Positions 57,679 through 64,000 of a stretch of DNA of 64,000 nt are shown here, in pieces. Where the stretch lies: positions 1 to 64,000 of the forward strand of contig JBAZEM010000001.1 in the NCBI GenBank assembly GCA_041653875.1, written 5' to 3'. Position 1 is the first letter of the stretch, and every line of letters starts with the position of its first letter. A model generated the notes under the pieces. The model was not told where the DNA came from, did no database searches, and worked only from the letters and a program-made list of their open reading frames with translations. The DNA comes from VSJD01 sp041653875. Its GTDB lineage: Bacteria > Verrucomicrobiota > Kiritimatiellia > JAAZAB01. A program made the position numbers and the translations under genes.

Positions 57679-58998
57679 ATGACCTCAACCGTCACCGAAT
57701 CCCTCTCCCGCCTCTACCGCCTGCATGCCGCCGGCATTAAATTCGGCCTGGAAACCGAGCGGGCGCTCTTGGAGCGCCTGGGGCATCCGGAACAGGGCCT
57801 TGCGATCGTCCACGTGGCGGGCACCAACGGCAAGGGCTCGGTCTGCAGTATGCTGGAAGCGGTCTTGCGCCGGGCCGGCCTGAAAACCGGTCTCTATACC
57901 TCCCCGCATTTGATCCGGTTTAACGAGCGAATCCGGATTGACGGGCGCTGTATTTCGGACGAGGCGCTGGCCGCTCTCATTCCTCAAGTGGATGAACAGG
58001 CCAGGGCGGCCGCCACCCGGCCGGGAGGGCAGGAAGTCACCTTTTTCGAGTTCGCCACCGCCCTGGCCTTTGATTATTTCAAACGGGAACACGTGGATAT
58101 CGTCGTGCTGGAAACCGGCATGGGTGGACGGTTGGACGCCACGAATGTCATCACCCCGCTTGTTTCCGTGATTACCGGCGTCAGTCTGGAACATACCGAC
58201 TATCTGGGCAAGGATCTCCCAAGCATTGCGGCGGAGAAGGGGGGCATTATCAAACCGGGCCGGCCGGTGGTCATCGGGCCTATGGCGGAAGAAGCCCTGC
58301 CGATAATCCAACGCTTGGCGCAGGAGCGCCGGGCGCGCCTGATCCAGGCCGGGGACGTCGTTGCGGTCAAGCGCAAATCGCAAAATCTGGATGGACAGCA
58401 GGTCGGCGTCGAATCGGACAACACATCGTATGGAAGTCTGCGCTGTCCGCTGATCGGCCGGCATCAACTTGAAAATATGGGCATTGCCGTGGCCGCCCTC
58501 GAAGTCTTGCGGGACGAATGCGGTCTGAAGGTGGCGCCCCAAGCCGTGAAAGAAGGTTTGGAGACGGTGCGCTGGCCGGGCCGCTGTCAGGTGCTGTCGA
58601 AAGATCCCGTGACGATCCTGGATGGCGCCCATAATCCCGAGGGGGCGCATATCTTGAGTCAGGTACTGCATGAGTTGGTCAAGGGCCGGCCGGTGGGTCT
58701 GGTGGCGGGCATGTGCGCGGACAAGGATCTTGTTGGGTTTTTGCGGGCGTTGGCGGGCAGGATCAAACGGGTTTGGGCCGTGCCGCTTAAAACCGAGCGC
58801 AGTCTGCCGCCCGGGACAATAGCCGCCCGGGCGCAAGTCATGGGTTGTCCGGTGACGATTTCTTCCGTGCCGGATGCCTTGCGCGAAGCCTCCGCCTGGG
58901 CCGCGGCCAATTGCGGCGCAGTGTGCATTGCGGGCTCGCTGTATCTGGCCGGCGAAGTGCTGGAATTAAGCGGAAAGACGGAAAGCCTGTTTGAGTAA
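57679..58998 (+). CDS. folC: Folylpolyglutamate/dihydrofolate synthase FolC
   Basis: A 439-aa Mur-ligase-family enzyme adding glutamate to folates. Seen: VHVAGTNGKGSVCSMLEAVLRRAG (P-loop, about 45-68), LYTSPHLIRFNERIRI (about 74-89), VVLETGMGGRLDATNVITP (about 148-166), SLEHTDYLGKDLPSIAAEKGGIIKPG (about 173-198) and the C-terminal ILDGAHNPEGA (about 313-323). ATG 57679 is the family start. accD-folC adjacency is common. Confidence 0.94.
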   Translation: MTSTVTESLSRLYRLHAAGIKFGLETERALLERLGHPEQGLAIVHVAGTNGKGSVCSMLEAVLRRAGLKTGLYTSPHLIRFNERIRIDGRCISDEALAALIPQVDEQARAAATRPGGQEVTFFEFATALAFDYFKREHVDIVVLETGMGGRLDATNVITPLVSVITGVSLEHTDYLGKDLPSIAAEKGGIIKPGRPVVIGPMAEEALPIIQRLAQERRARLIQAGDVVAVKRKSQNLDGQQVGVESDNTSYGSLRCPLIGRHQLENMGIAVAALEVLRDECGLKVAPQAVKEGLETVRWPGRCQVLSKDPVTILDGAHNPEGAHILSQVLHELVKGRPVGLVAGMCADKDLVGFLRALAGRIKRVWAVPLKTERSLPPGTIAARAQVMGCPVTISSVPDALREASAWAAANCGAVCIAGSLYLAGEVLELSGKTESLFE

Positions 58999-59009
58999 GC
59001 AGGAAGGTT

Positions 59010-59115
59010 GTTGGGTTCACGGTTCAGCGGTTCAACGGTTGGTGCAACTTCCATAAAAAATAATTTTGATTACGATCTTCAACCGCTGACCCGTGAACCT
59101 CTGAACCCTGAACCT
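59010..59115. repeat. GGTTCA word repeat with inverted partner after folC
   Basis: GGTTCACGGTTCAGCGGTTC words (59014-59033) and inverted CAACCGCTGACCCGTGAACC words (59081-59100) flank an AT-rich spacer. They share words with 36037-36130 and 55855-55930. Confidence 0.65.
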
Positions 59116-59180
59116 AAAAAATCACCGATTTTTCTTTATCAAACCGTGGTTCGCGATTATCTTATCCGTCGTGACCTTAA

Positions 59181-59250
59181 GCCGGGGTGACGAAATGGCA
59201 GACGCACTGGACTCCCAGCCTTTGGCTGGTCCGCCTCTGGCGGAAAAATC
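59181..59250 (+). pseudogene. tRNA-Leu(CAA) 5' half with a 30-nt hairpin pair in the anticodon loop
   Basis: 59181-59214 copies the first 34 nt of the intact tRNA at 59272 (one substitution) up to position C34 of the anticodon. A 30-nt insert (59215-59244) of two 15-nt hairpins follows, CCAGCC-TTT-GGCTGG and TCCGCC-TCT-GGCGGA. AAAATC of the anticodon loop then resumes and the copy ends in a T-run. It cannot make a tRNA as it stands. Confidence 0.8.
59215..59244. repeat. 30-nt double-hairpin unit, copy 5 (anticodon loop)
   Basis: CCAGCC-TTT-GGCTGG plus TCCGCC-TCT-GGCGGA inserted after GGACTC and before AAAATC. The same insertion point is used in the second broken copy. Confidence 0.85.
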
Positions 59251-59271
59251 TTTTTTGTAAGGTCTTTAATT

Positions 59272-59354
59272 GCCGGGGTGGCGAAATGGCAGACGCACTG
59301 GACTCAAAATCCAGCGGTGGCAACACCATGAGGGTTCAACTCCCTCCCCCGGCA
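59272..59354 (+). tRNA. tRNA-Leu (anticodon CAA)
   Basis: An intact 83-nt class II tRNA. The acceptor GCCGGGG pairs with CCCCGGC and the discriminator is A. The anticodon arm CTGGA-CTCAAAA-TCCAG gives CAA, the variable arm reads CGGTGGCAACACCATG and the T arm AGGGTTCAACTCCCT. No CCA is encoded. It is flanked on both sides by disrupted copies of itself. Confidence 0.95.
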
Positions 59355-59411
59355 CTCAGTTTGCGAAATGGGAATGGTCCCGGCTCTCCGTGAGGTCGGG
59401 ACACTGGACTC

Positions 59412-59441
59412 CCAGCCCTTGGCTGGTCCGCCTCTGGCGGA
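59412..59441. repeat. 30-nt double-hairpin unit, copy 6 (anticodon loop)
   Basis: CCAGCC-CTT-GGCTGG plus TCCGCC-TCT-GGCGGA at the identical tRNA position as copy 5; the two inserts differ by one base. Confidence 0.85.
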
Positions 59442-59473
59442 AAAATCCAGCGGTGGCAACACCATGAGGGTTC

Positions 59474-59503
59474 TCCGCCGGAGGCGGACCCGCCTATGGC
59501 GGG
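59474..59503. repeat. 30-nt double-hairpin unit, copy 7 (T loop)
   Basis: TCCGCC-GGA-GGCGGA plus CCCGCC-TAT-GGCGGG between GGGTTC and AACTCCC of the T arm. Its loops GGA and TAT are the same as those of copy 1 at 2880. Confidence 0.85.
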
Positions 59504-59615
59504 AACTCCCTCCCCCGGCACTCTTTCAATTGCGGATTTGTGATTGCTGATTTCGGATTGCCGAATTCCGAATGCGGACCTGTCTGTCGCCGCTCTGCCG
59601 AAAGCGCAGAGATCG

Positions 59616-59817
59616 GGGTCAGCCCTTCACAATACACTTTGCGGAATTATTTAATGACCATGAGTGCTTATTCAGGCCGCCTACTTGCGTCTCGGTTTCT
59701 CAAGTCGCCCCTCGGCCTGCTGGATCAACCTGAGTAGATGCTGGTCATCGGCCAGCTTGCGGATGTTTTTGCCACAGCTTCGCATTGTTTGCAAAGTGTA
59801 TTGTGAAGGGCTGACCC
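59616..59817. mobile_element. 202-bp MITE-like element with perfect 27-bp terminal inverted repeats
   Basis: Arms 59616-59642 and 59791-59817 are exact reverse complements (ends GGGTCAGCCC and GGGCTGACCC). The interior is too short for a transposase; on the minus strand it can be read as a short tail containing KNIRKLADDQHLLRLIQQAE, possibly a gene relic. The stretch 59521-59615 before it is short-word repeat DNA. Confidence 0.7.
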
Positions 59818-59847
59818 TAATAACTGAACACTACTCGATCCGTCGCT

Positions 59848-60240
59848 ATGTTGGCAAGAGAAATCGAAACCGCGCGCCAGGCGCTACTCGCGCTTGGCCC
59901 CATGCATCCCGGCAGCATCTCGCGCCAATATCAGGTCTGTGGACGCCCTGGGTGTCGATGCATGAACCCGGAGCATCCGCACCGTCACGGGCCGTATCAC
60001 AAACTGGCCTATGTTCATCGTGGCAAACCCGTCTGTCGCTTCGTCCGTGCCGACTGTATCATCGCCGTCAAACAACGCCTTACGGTCTACAAGACCTTCA
60101 GGAAACTGATGGATCGATGGATCGAGCTGTGCATCCAACAAGGCGAGGTGGAGTTCTTCAATAGACCGGCTGCCGCAAAAGTCAAACCCGCCCTCGCAAT
60201 GCACGCACGCAATCAGGGGAAGAGAACCTTCCGTCCTTAG
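59848..60240 (+). CDS. DUF6788-type small protein
   Basis: A 130-aa protein with the Cys motif ISRQYQVCGRPGCRCMNPEHPHRHGPYH (about 23-50), which recalls the DUF6788 family often found near transposable elements. It starts 31 bp after the MITE-like element. The basic C-terminus and the cysteine/histidine cluster suggest nucleic-acid binding, but no function is known. It could be cargo or a leftover of a larger element whose transposase is gone. Confidence 0.65.
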   Translation: MLAREIETARQALLALGPMHPGSISRQYQVCGRPGCRCMNPEHPHRHGPYHKLAYVHRGKPVCRFVRADCIIAVKQRLTVYKTFRKLMDRWIELCIQQGEVEFFNRPAAAKVKPALAMHARNQGKRTFRP

Positions 60241-60320
60241 CCGTCACCCGGCGAACAAGCCGGGAAATACCCCCGCAGAAGTGCAATGCGCCCTAGGGAT
60301 AGTCTGCTTAAAGTAATATA

Positions 60321-60349
60321 TTGACACTATACCGACCAGTTGGTATAGT
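60321..60349 (+). promoter_or_regulatory. tetR operator/promoter
   Basis: TTGACA (60321-60326) overlaps the imperfect palindrome 60326-60349 with outer arms ACTATACC and GGTATAGT. A nearly identical palindrome precedes the efflux adaptor gene (61126-61149), so the TetR protein probably represses both itself and the pump. Confidence 0.75.
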
Positions 60350-60380
60350 AACATCCATAAACAAAAAAGGAGGGAAAGGC

Positions 60381-60998
60381 ATGAGTTCGAGATCATCCTC
60401 GCGTGAGCGGATACTGGTCGCCGCCGAAGAAGTCGTGCTGAAGGAGGGCGCAACGCATATGACGCTGGACGCTGTTGCCAAAAAGGCGGGCGTCAGCAAA
60501 GGGGGGTTGATGTACCATTTTCCGAGCCAGCGCGATCTCCTTCAGGCTATGGAGAAAAGATTTTCCGACTACGTGGAGGCTCGCATAGCAAAGTTCCGCG
60601 AAACACTGCCGGCGAGTCCGGTTAGAGAGATTAAAGCATATATCCTGACGTGGTTCGTCATCGGCGCCGAGTATCGGCGCGCCGCCACGGCTTTGCTGGC
60701 AGCTGTGAACCGTGAGCCGGAAATGCTCGATGCCGTCCGCAAAAAGCACTTAAAGACCATGGCAAGAATTTTCGAAGCGTCGTCGAATCCTGAGCGCGCG
60801 ATGATCCTGGCGCTCGCCACAGAGGGCGTTTGGATGTCGGAGTTGCTTGGTATTTCAACTTACAGCGATAGCGAGCGCAGGCGTATAAAACGCGCTCTCC
60901 TGCAGCTGGCAAATGAATGGTTGTGCGCGCCTGCGACGAATGCGCCGCCAAAATGTCCGCGCCGTCAAAGAAAAACGCATAATAACATTTCAAGATGA
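60381..60998 (+). CDS. TetR-family regulator of the adjacent efflux pump
   Basis: A 205-aa repressor. The N-terminal helix-turn-helix RERILVAAEEVVLKEGATHMTLDAVAKKAGVSKGGLMYHFPSQRDLLQAM (about 8-57) is canonical. The C-terminal ligand domain (about 70-190) resembles TetR_C_37-type regulators of RND pumps. ATG 60381 has an AGGAGG tract about 10 nt upstream. Two copies of a common operator flank it at 60326 and 61126, indicating autoregulation and control of the efflux genes. Confidence 0.9.
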   Translation: MSSRSSSRERILVAAEEVVLKEGATHMTLDAVAKKAGVSKGGLMYHFPSQRDLLQAMEKRFSDYVEARIAKFRETLPASPVREIKAYILTWFVIGAEYRRAATALLAAVNREPEMLDAVRKKHLKTMARIFEASSNPERAMILALATEGVWMSELLGISTYSDSERRRIKRALLQLANEWLCAPATNAPPKCPRRQRKTHNNISR

Positions 60999-61120
60999 AT
61001 TTCGTGAAAATGGTGTCGCCGCATCGGCGATAGCTTCCCGCGCGGGCGATGGCAGGGGGCAAAATCAAGCTTCGTCTTAAACGATGAATGCAGATCAAGA
61101 AGAATGGCAAGAAGCCGGCC

Positions 61121-61149
61121 TTGATACTATACCGACCAGTCGGCATAGT
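61121..61149 (+). promoter_or_regulatory. Efflux operon operator/promoter
   Basis: TTGATA (61121-61126) overlaps the palindrome 61126-61149 (arms ACTATACCGAC and GTCGGCATAGT). It matches the operator before tetR in 21 of 24 positions and lies 33 bp before the adaptor gene. Confidence 0.75.
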
Positions 61150-61181
61150 TATGTCGGAATTAAATAAACAGGAGAAAAGTC

Positions 61182-62363
61182 ATGAGTGGAAAGTCGTCGG
61201 CGCGTGAAGCCGGGAAAAGACTTGTTGCCGTTGTTGGGGTTTTTGTCGTTGGGTTGATGTTGACCGGTTGCGGAAAGTTCGGAAAAGCGGGCGGTCCTCC
61301 GCGAGGCTCCGCCCCCGAAGTCGCCGTGATGGTTATTCAGCCGGAACGGTTGACGCTCAACGCGGAATTGCCCGGACGAGTATCCGCTTACTTGGTCGCC
61401 GAAGTGCGGCCTCAGGTGAGCGGCATTATTCAGAACCGCCTATTCGAAGAGGGCGGAGACGTCAAGGCCGGCGACCTTCTTTACCAGATCGATCCGGCCC
61501 TGTACGAGGCGGCGTTGGCCAAGGCCGAAGCCAACCTGGCCGCCATCCGGTCGCGAGCCGAGCGGTACAAGGAACTGGTTGCGGTCAAGGCGGTGAGCCG
61601 GCAGGATTACGACGACATTACCGCCGCGCTCAAGCAGGCCGAGGCGGAGGTGAAATCGACGCGCATCAATCTGGCATACACAGGCATCGCCGCGCCGATT
61701 TCCGGGCGCATCGGCAAGTCGTCGGTGACCATCGGCGCGCTGGCCACGGCATATCAGCCCGTCCCCTTCGCGACCATCCAACAGCTTGACCAGGTCTATG
61801 TGGATGTGCCCCAGTCCAGCGTCAATCTTTTGCGCCTGAAGGCGGATATGGCGAGCGGCAATCTTAAGAGTGACGTTATGAACCAGACAAAGGTCAGACT
61901 GCTTCTGGAAAACGGAACTTCATATCCGTTGGAAGGCGTTCTTAAGTTTTCCGATGTCACCGTTGATCCGAGCACCGGCTCGTTTATCCTCCGGATGGTC
62001 TTCCCGAACCCGGACCATATTCTATTGCCGGGAATGTTTGTTCGCGCCGTTATTGAAGAAGGCGTGATCGAGCAGGCGCTTCTTGTCCCACAGCAGGGGG
62101 TCGCCCGCGACCCGAAAGGCAATCCTGTCGCGCTGATCGTGGATGCTGAAAGCAAGGTCCAGCAACGGATGCTCACGCTGGATCGCGCCGTGGGCAATAA
62201 ATGGCTCGTTCCGGCAGGTCTCAAACCCGGCGATCAGGTTATCGTCGAGGGTGTGCAAAAAGCGAGGCCCGGCGCTTCCGTGAAGGTTGTCCCCTTCGAC
62301 GCCGGTCGAAAGGATGGTCCCGAGGCAGTCAAGGCGGTCCAGCCGGCTGAAAAAGCAAAATAA
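61182..62363 (+). CDS. RND efflux periplasmic adaptor lipoprotein (AcrA/MexA-like)
   Basis: A 393-aa membrane fusion protein. The signal peptide ends in the lipobox LTGC (Cys30), so it is probably lipid-anchored in the periplasm. Lipoyl/barrel-sandwich halves flank a helical hairpin (about 95-160; YEAALAKAEANLAAIRSRAERYKELVAVKAVSRQDYDDI), then the beta-barrel (VSGIIQNRLFEEGGDVKAGDLLYQIDP and ISGRIGKSSVTIGALA) and the membrane-proximal domain. It bridges the RND pump to an outer-membrane channel. AGGAG lies 11 nt before ATG. Confidence 0.94.
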   Translation: MSGKSSAREAGKRLVAVVGVFVVGLMLTGCGKFGKAGGPPRGSAPEVAVMVIQPERLTLNAELPGRVSAYLVAEVRPQVSGIIQNRLFEEGGDVKAGDLLYQIDPALYEAALAKAEANLAAIRSRAERYKELVAVKAVSRQDYDDITAALKQAEAEVKSTRINLAYTGIAAPISGRIGKSSVTIGALATAYQPVPFATIQQLDQVYVDVPQSSVNLLRLKADMASGNLKSDVMNQTKVRLLLENGTSYPLEGVLKFSDVTVDPSTGSFILRMVFPNPDHILLPGMFVRAVIEEGVIEQALLVPQQGVARDPKGNPVALIVDAESKVQQRMLTLDRAVGNKWLVPAGLKPGDQVIVEGVQKARPGASVKVVPFDAGRKDGPEAVKAVQPAEKAK

Positions 62364-62375
62364 CGGAGGCGCGCG

Positions 62376-64000
62376 ATGTTGTCGAAATTTTTCCTGGAAC
62401 GTCCTGTATTTGCCTGGGTCATCGCCATTATCCTGATGGTAGCGGGTGGCTTGGCGATTTTCAATCTGCCCATATCTCAATATCCGCCCCTTGCTCCACC
62501 GTCCATCGCCGTTGATTCCTACTACCCAGGGGCCTCGGCGGAGACGGTGGAAAACAGCGTGACCCAGATCATCGAGCAGAAGATGACTGGGTTTGAAGAC
62601 ATGCTGTATCTCTCCGGCACGAGCGATTCGGCCGGGGCTTCTCGTATCGAATTGACCTTCAAGCCGGGAACCGATCCGGACCTGGCCTGGGCCAAGGTGC
62701 AGAACAAACTCCAACTCGCCATGTCGAGTCTCCCGGAAACGGTCCAGCGCTCAGGCGTCATGGTCAGCAAATCCACCAAGAATTACCTGATCATTGTGGG
62801 ATTGGTCTCCGAAGACGGCAGTATGGACGGCAACGACTTGAGAGACTACGCTCAATCCAATCTGGAAAAGGTGTTGGCGCGCGTGCCGGGTGTCGGCGAG
62901 GTCCAGAATATGGGATCTCAGTATGCGATGCGTGTCTGGCTGAACCCTGACAAGCTCACCGATTACCACCTTACCATTGAAGATGTTATCCGGGCGCTCA
63001 GGGCTTACAACGTGGAGGTCTCCGCCGGGCAGTTCGGCGGGGCGCCGGCGGTGGCGGGCCAGCGCCTGAACGCCTCCATCATCGTCCAGAGCATGCTCAA
63101 GACCCCCGAAGAGTTTGCCGCCATCCCGCTTCGCGTCAATCCGGATGGCTCCATCGTTCGAATTAAGGATGTGGGACGGACGGAACTTGGGGCCGGGTCC
63201 TACGATATCGAGGTGCATTTCAACGGAAAACCTCTCGCCGCACTGGCCATCCGCCAGGCTGCAGGCGCCAATGCGCTGGATACCGCGAATTCCGTCAAGA
63301 AAAAGATGGAGGAAATGAGCCGCTACTTTCCGGCTGGGATGAAAGTCGTGTATCCCTATGACACAACCCTCTTTGTCAGGGAGTCCATCAATGAGGTTGT
63401 CAAAACCCTTTTTATAGCGATCCTGCTGGTCTTTCTGGTCATGTGGCTTTTCATGGGGAATATGCGGGCCACCCTGATCCCGACCATTGCGGTGCCGGTG
63501 GTGCTCCTTGGGACCTTCGCGATGTTGGGGCTATTCGGGTATTCCATCAATATGCTGACCATGTTTGCCATGGTGCTGGCCATCGGCCTGCTGGTGGATG
63601 ATGCCATCGTGGTGGTGGAGAACGTGGAACGGATCATGGCCGAGGAAGGCCTTCCTCCCAAGGAGGCCACCGCCAAGTCCATGGATCAGATCTCCAGCGC
63701 CCTGATCGGCATCGGTCTGGTGCTTGCGGCGGTGTTCGGTCCCATGGCGTTTTTCCCCGGCTCTACCGGCGTTATCTATCGCCAGTTTTCCGTGACCATT
63801 GTCGCCTCCATGCTGTTGTCGGTGGTCGTGGCCTTGATCCTGACGCCGGTGCTTTGCGCCACCTTTCTCAAGCCCGTGTCGAAAGGGCACGAGCCGGCGG
63901 AAAACGCGATTTGGTTCCTGCGCCCGTTTTTCCTTTTATTCGATCGCGCCTTTTTCCGCTTCCGAGACCTGTATGTAAGTCTGGTCGGGCACTCGCTTTC
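62376..64000 (+). CDS. RND efflux permease (AcrB/MexB-like), 5' part
   Basis: The first 541 codons of an inner-membrane, proton-driven drug efflux permease; the gene runs off the window (full length is about 1040 residues). Seen: FFLERPVFAWVIAIILMVAGGLAIFNLPISQYP (TM1), YYPGASAETVENSVTQIIEQ, the porter domains, and TM3-TM4 with FAMVLAIGLLVDDAIVVVENVERIM, whose Asp pair is the proton relay. GGAGG is 7 nt before ATG 62376. Third gene of the TetR-controlled unit. Confidence 0.95.
   Translation, partial: MLSKFFLERPVFAWVIAIILMVAGGLAIFNLPISQYPPLAPPSIAVDSYYPGASAETVENSVTQIIEQKMTGFEDMLYLSGTSDSAGASRIELTFKPGTDPDLAWAKVQNKLQLAMSSLPETVQRSGVMVSKSTKNYLIIVGLVSEDGSMDGNDLRDYAQSNLEKVLARVPGVGEVQNMGSQYAMRVWLNPDKLTDYHLTIEDVIRALRAYNVEVSAGQFGGAPAVAGQRLNASIIVQSMLKTPEEFAAIPLRVNPDGSIVRIKDVGRTELGAGSYDIEVHFNGKPLAALAIRQAAGANALDTANSVKKKMEEMSRYFPAGMKVVYPYDTTLFVRESINEVVKTLFIAILLVFLVMWLFMGNMRATLIPTIAVPVVLLGTFAMLGLFGYSINMLTMFAMVLAIGLLVDDAIVVVENVERIMAEEGLPPKEATAKSMDQISSALIGIGLVLAAVFGPMAFFPGSTGVIYRQFSVTIVASMLLSVVVALILTPVLCATFLKPVSKGHEPAENAIWFLRPFFLLFDRAFFRFRDLYVSLVGHSL

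Larger units (their letters stand above)
59363..59520 (+). pseudogene. tRNA-Leu(CAA) copy with three 30-nt inserts in its loops
   Basis: Compared with 59272-59354, this copy lacks the 5' acceptor strand. It carries a 30-nt insert in the D-loop region (59372-59401, replacing about 6 nt), a 30-nt double hairpin between C34 and A35 of the anticodon loop (59412-59441) and a 30-nt double hairpin between C56 and A57 of the T loop (59474-59503). All other tRNA segments, including the variable arm and the 3' acceptor strand, match the intact gene. Confidence 0.8.

Noticed and set aside
59215..59244. Group I intron at tRNA-Leu position 34/35
   Set aside because: The insert is only 30 nt, far below the size of a group I intron, and consists of two simple hairpins.

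Overview
The window reads as chromosomal DNA of an uncultivated, GC-rich, Gram-negative-type bacterium with anaerobic metabolism. It carries two ferredoxin-dependent 2-oxoacid oxidoreductase systems (a four-subunit Vor/Kor-type and an indolepyruvate type), a membrane polyferredoxin, a Tat-exported DUF362 protein, RseP, L,D-transpeptidase, N-acetylmuramoyl-L-alanine amidase, lipid and isoprenoid genes (dxr, cdsA, uppS, accA, accD) and a sialic-acid-type surface glycan operon. Gene content and the very high load of palindromic intergenic repeats suggest a PVC-group lineage (Kiritimatiellota, Lentisphaerota or a relative). That placement is inference; there is no rRNA here to confirm it.

Layout: 0-6 kb, redox genes (polyferredoxin, DUF362, Vor/Kor operon). 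6-15.7 kb, a coiled-coil/TPR exported protein, tRNA-Arg, a broken NCS2 permease, tRNA-Leu, PPC-domain and zincin proteins, rlmM, a lipid kinase, mazG, thiC and a degenerate HAD protein. 15.8-22 kb, divergent promoters, then nusA-infB-rbfA-truB-ribF. 22-31.6 kb, a seven-gene minus-strand surface glycan operon whose first gene fuses NeuB, a TIM barrel and CBS domains, with an IS4-family element just upstream of it. 33-34.5 kb, a decayed toxin-antitoxin island. 34.5-42.2 kb, rseP-dxr-cdsA-uppS-aminotransferase-amidase. 42.7-48.4 kb, a TPR protein, a 42-aa basic protein, tRNA-Ala, iorBA, STAS and a nucleotidyltransferase pair. 49-59 kb, yceH, a split CDF transporter, aspS, accA, L,D-transpeptidase, comF, accD and folC. 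59-64 kb, tRNA-Leu(CAA) flanked by two broken copies, a MITE-like element, a DUF6788 protein, and a TetR-controlled RND efflux operon that runs off the window.

The most unusual content lies between the genes. Several palindromic repeat families occur in multiple copies. The most striking is an exactly 30-nt unit made of two adjacent 15-nt hairpins (6-bp stem, 3-nt loop). Filled and empty sites can be compared inside this window, and the unit sits in the apical loop of other hairpins and in the anticodon and T loops of tRNA-Leu copies. A second element of about 190-220 bp in three near-identical copies carries an interlocking A-B-A'-B' inverted-repeat head. Many loci also carry locus-specific strings of degenerate 7-8-nt words, usually paired with an inverted counterpart and often abutting or entering coding sequence (ribF, accA, accD, mazG, the polyferredoxin gene).

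All coordinates, motifs and base pairings were read by eye. Family assignments rest on recognised motifs and not on database searches.
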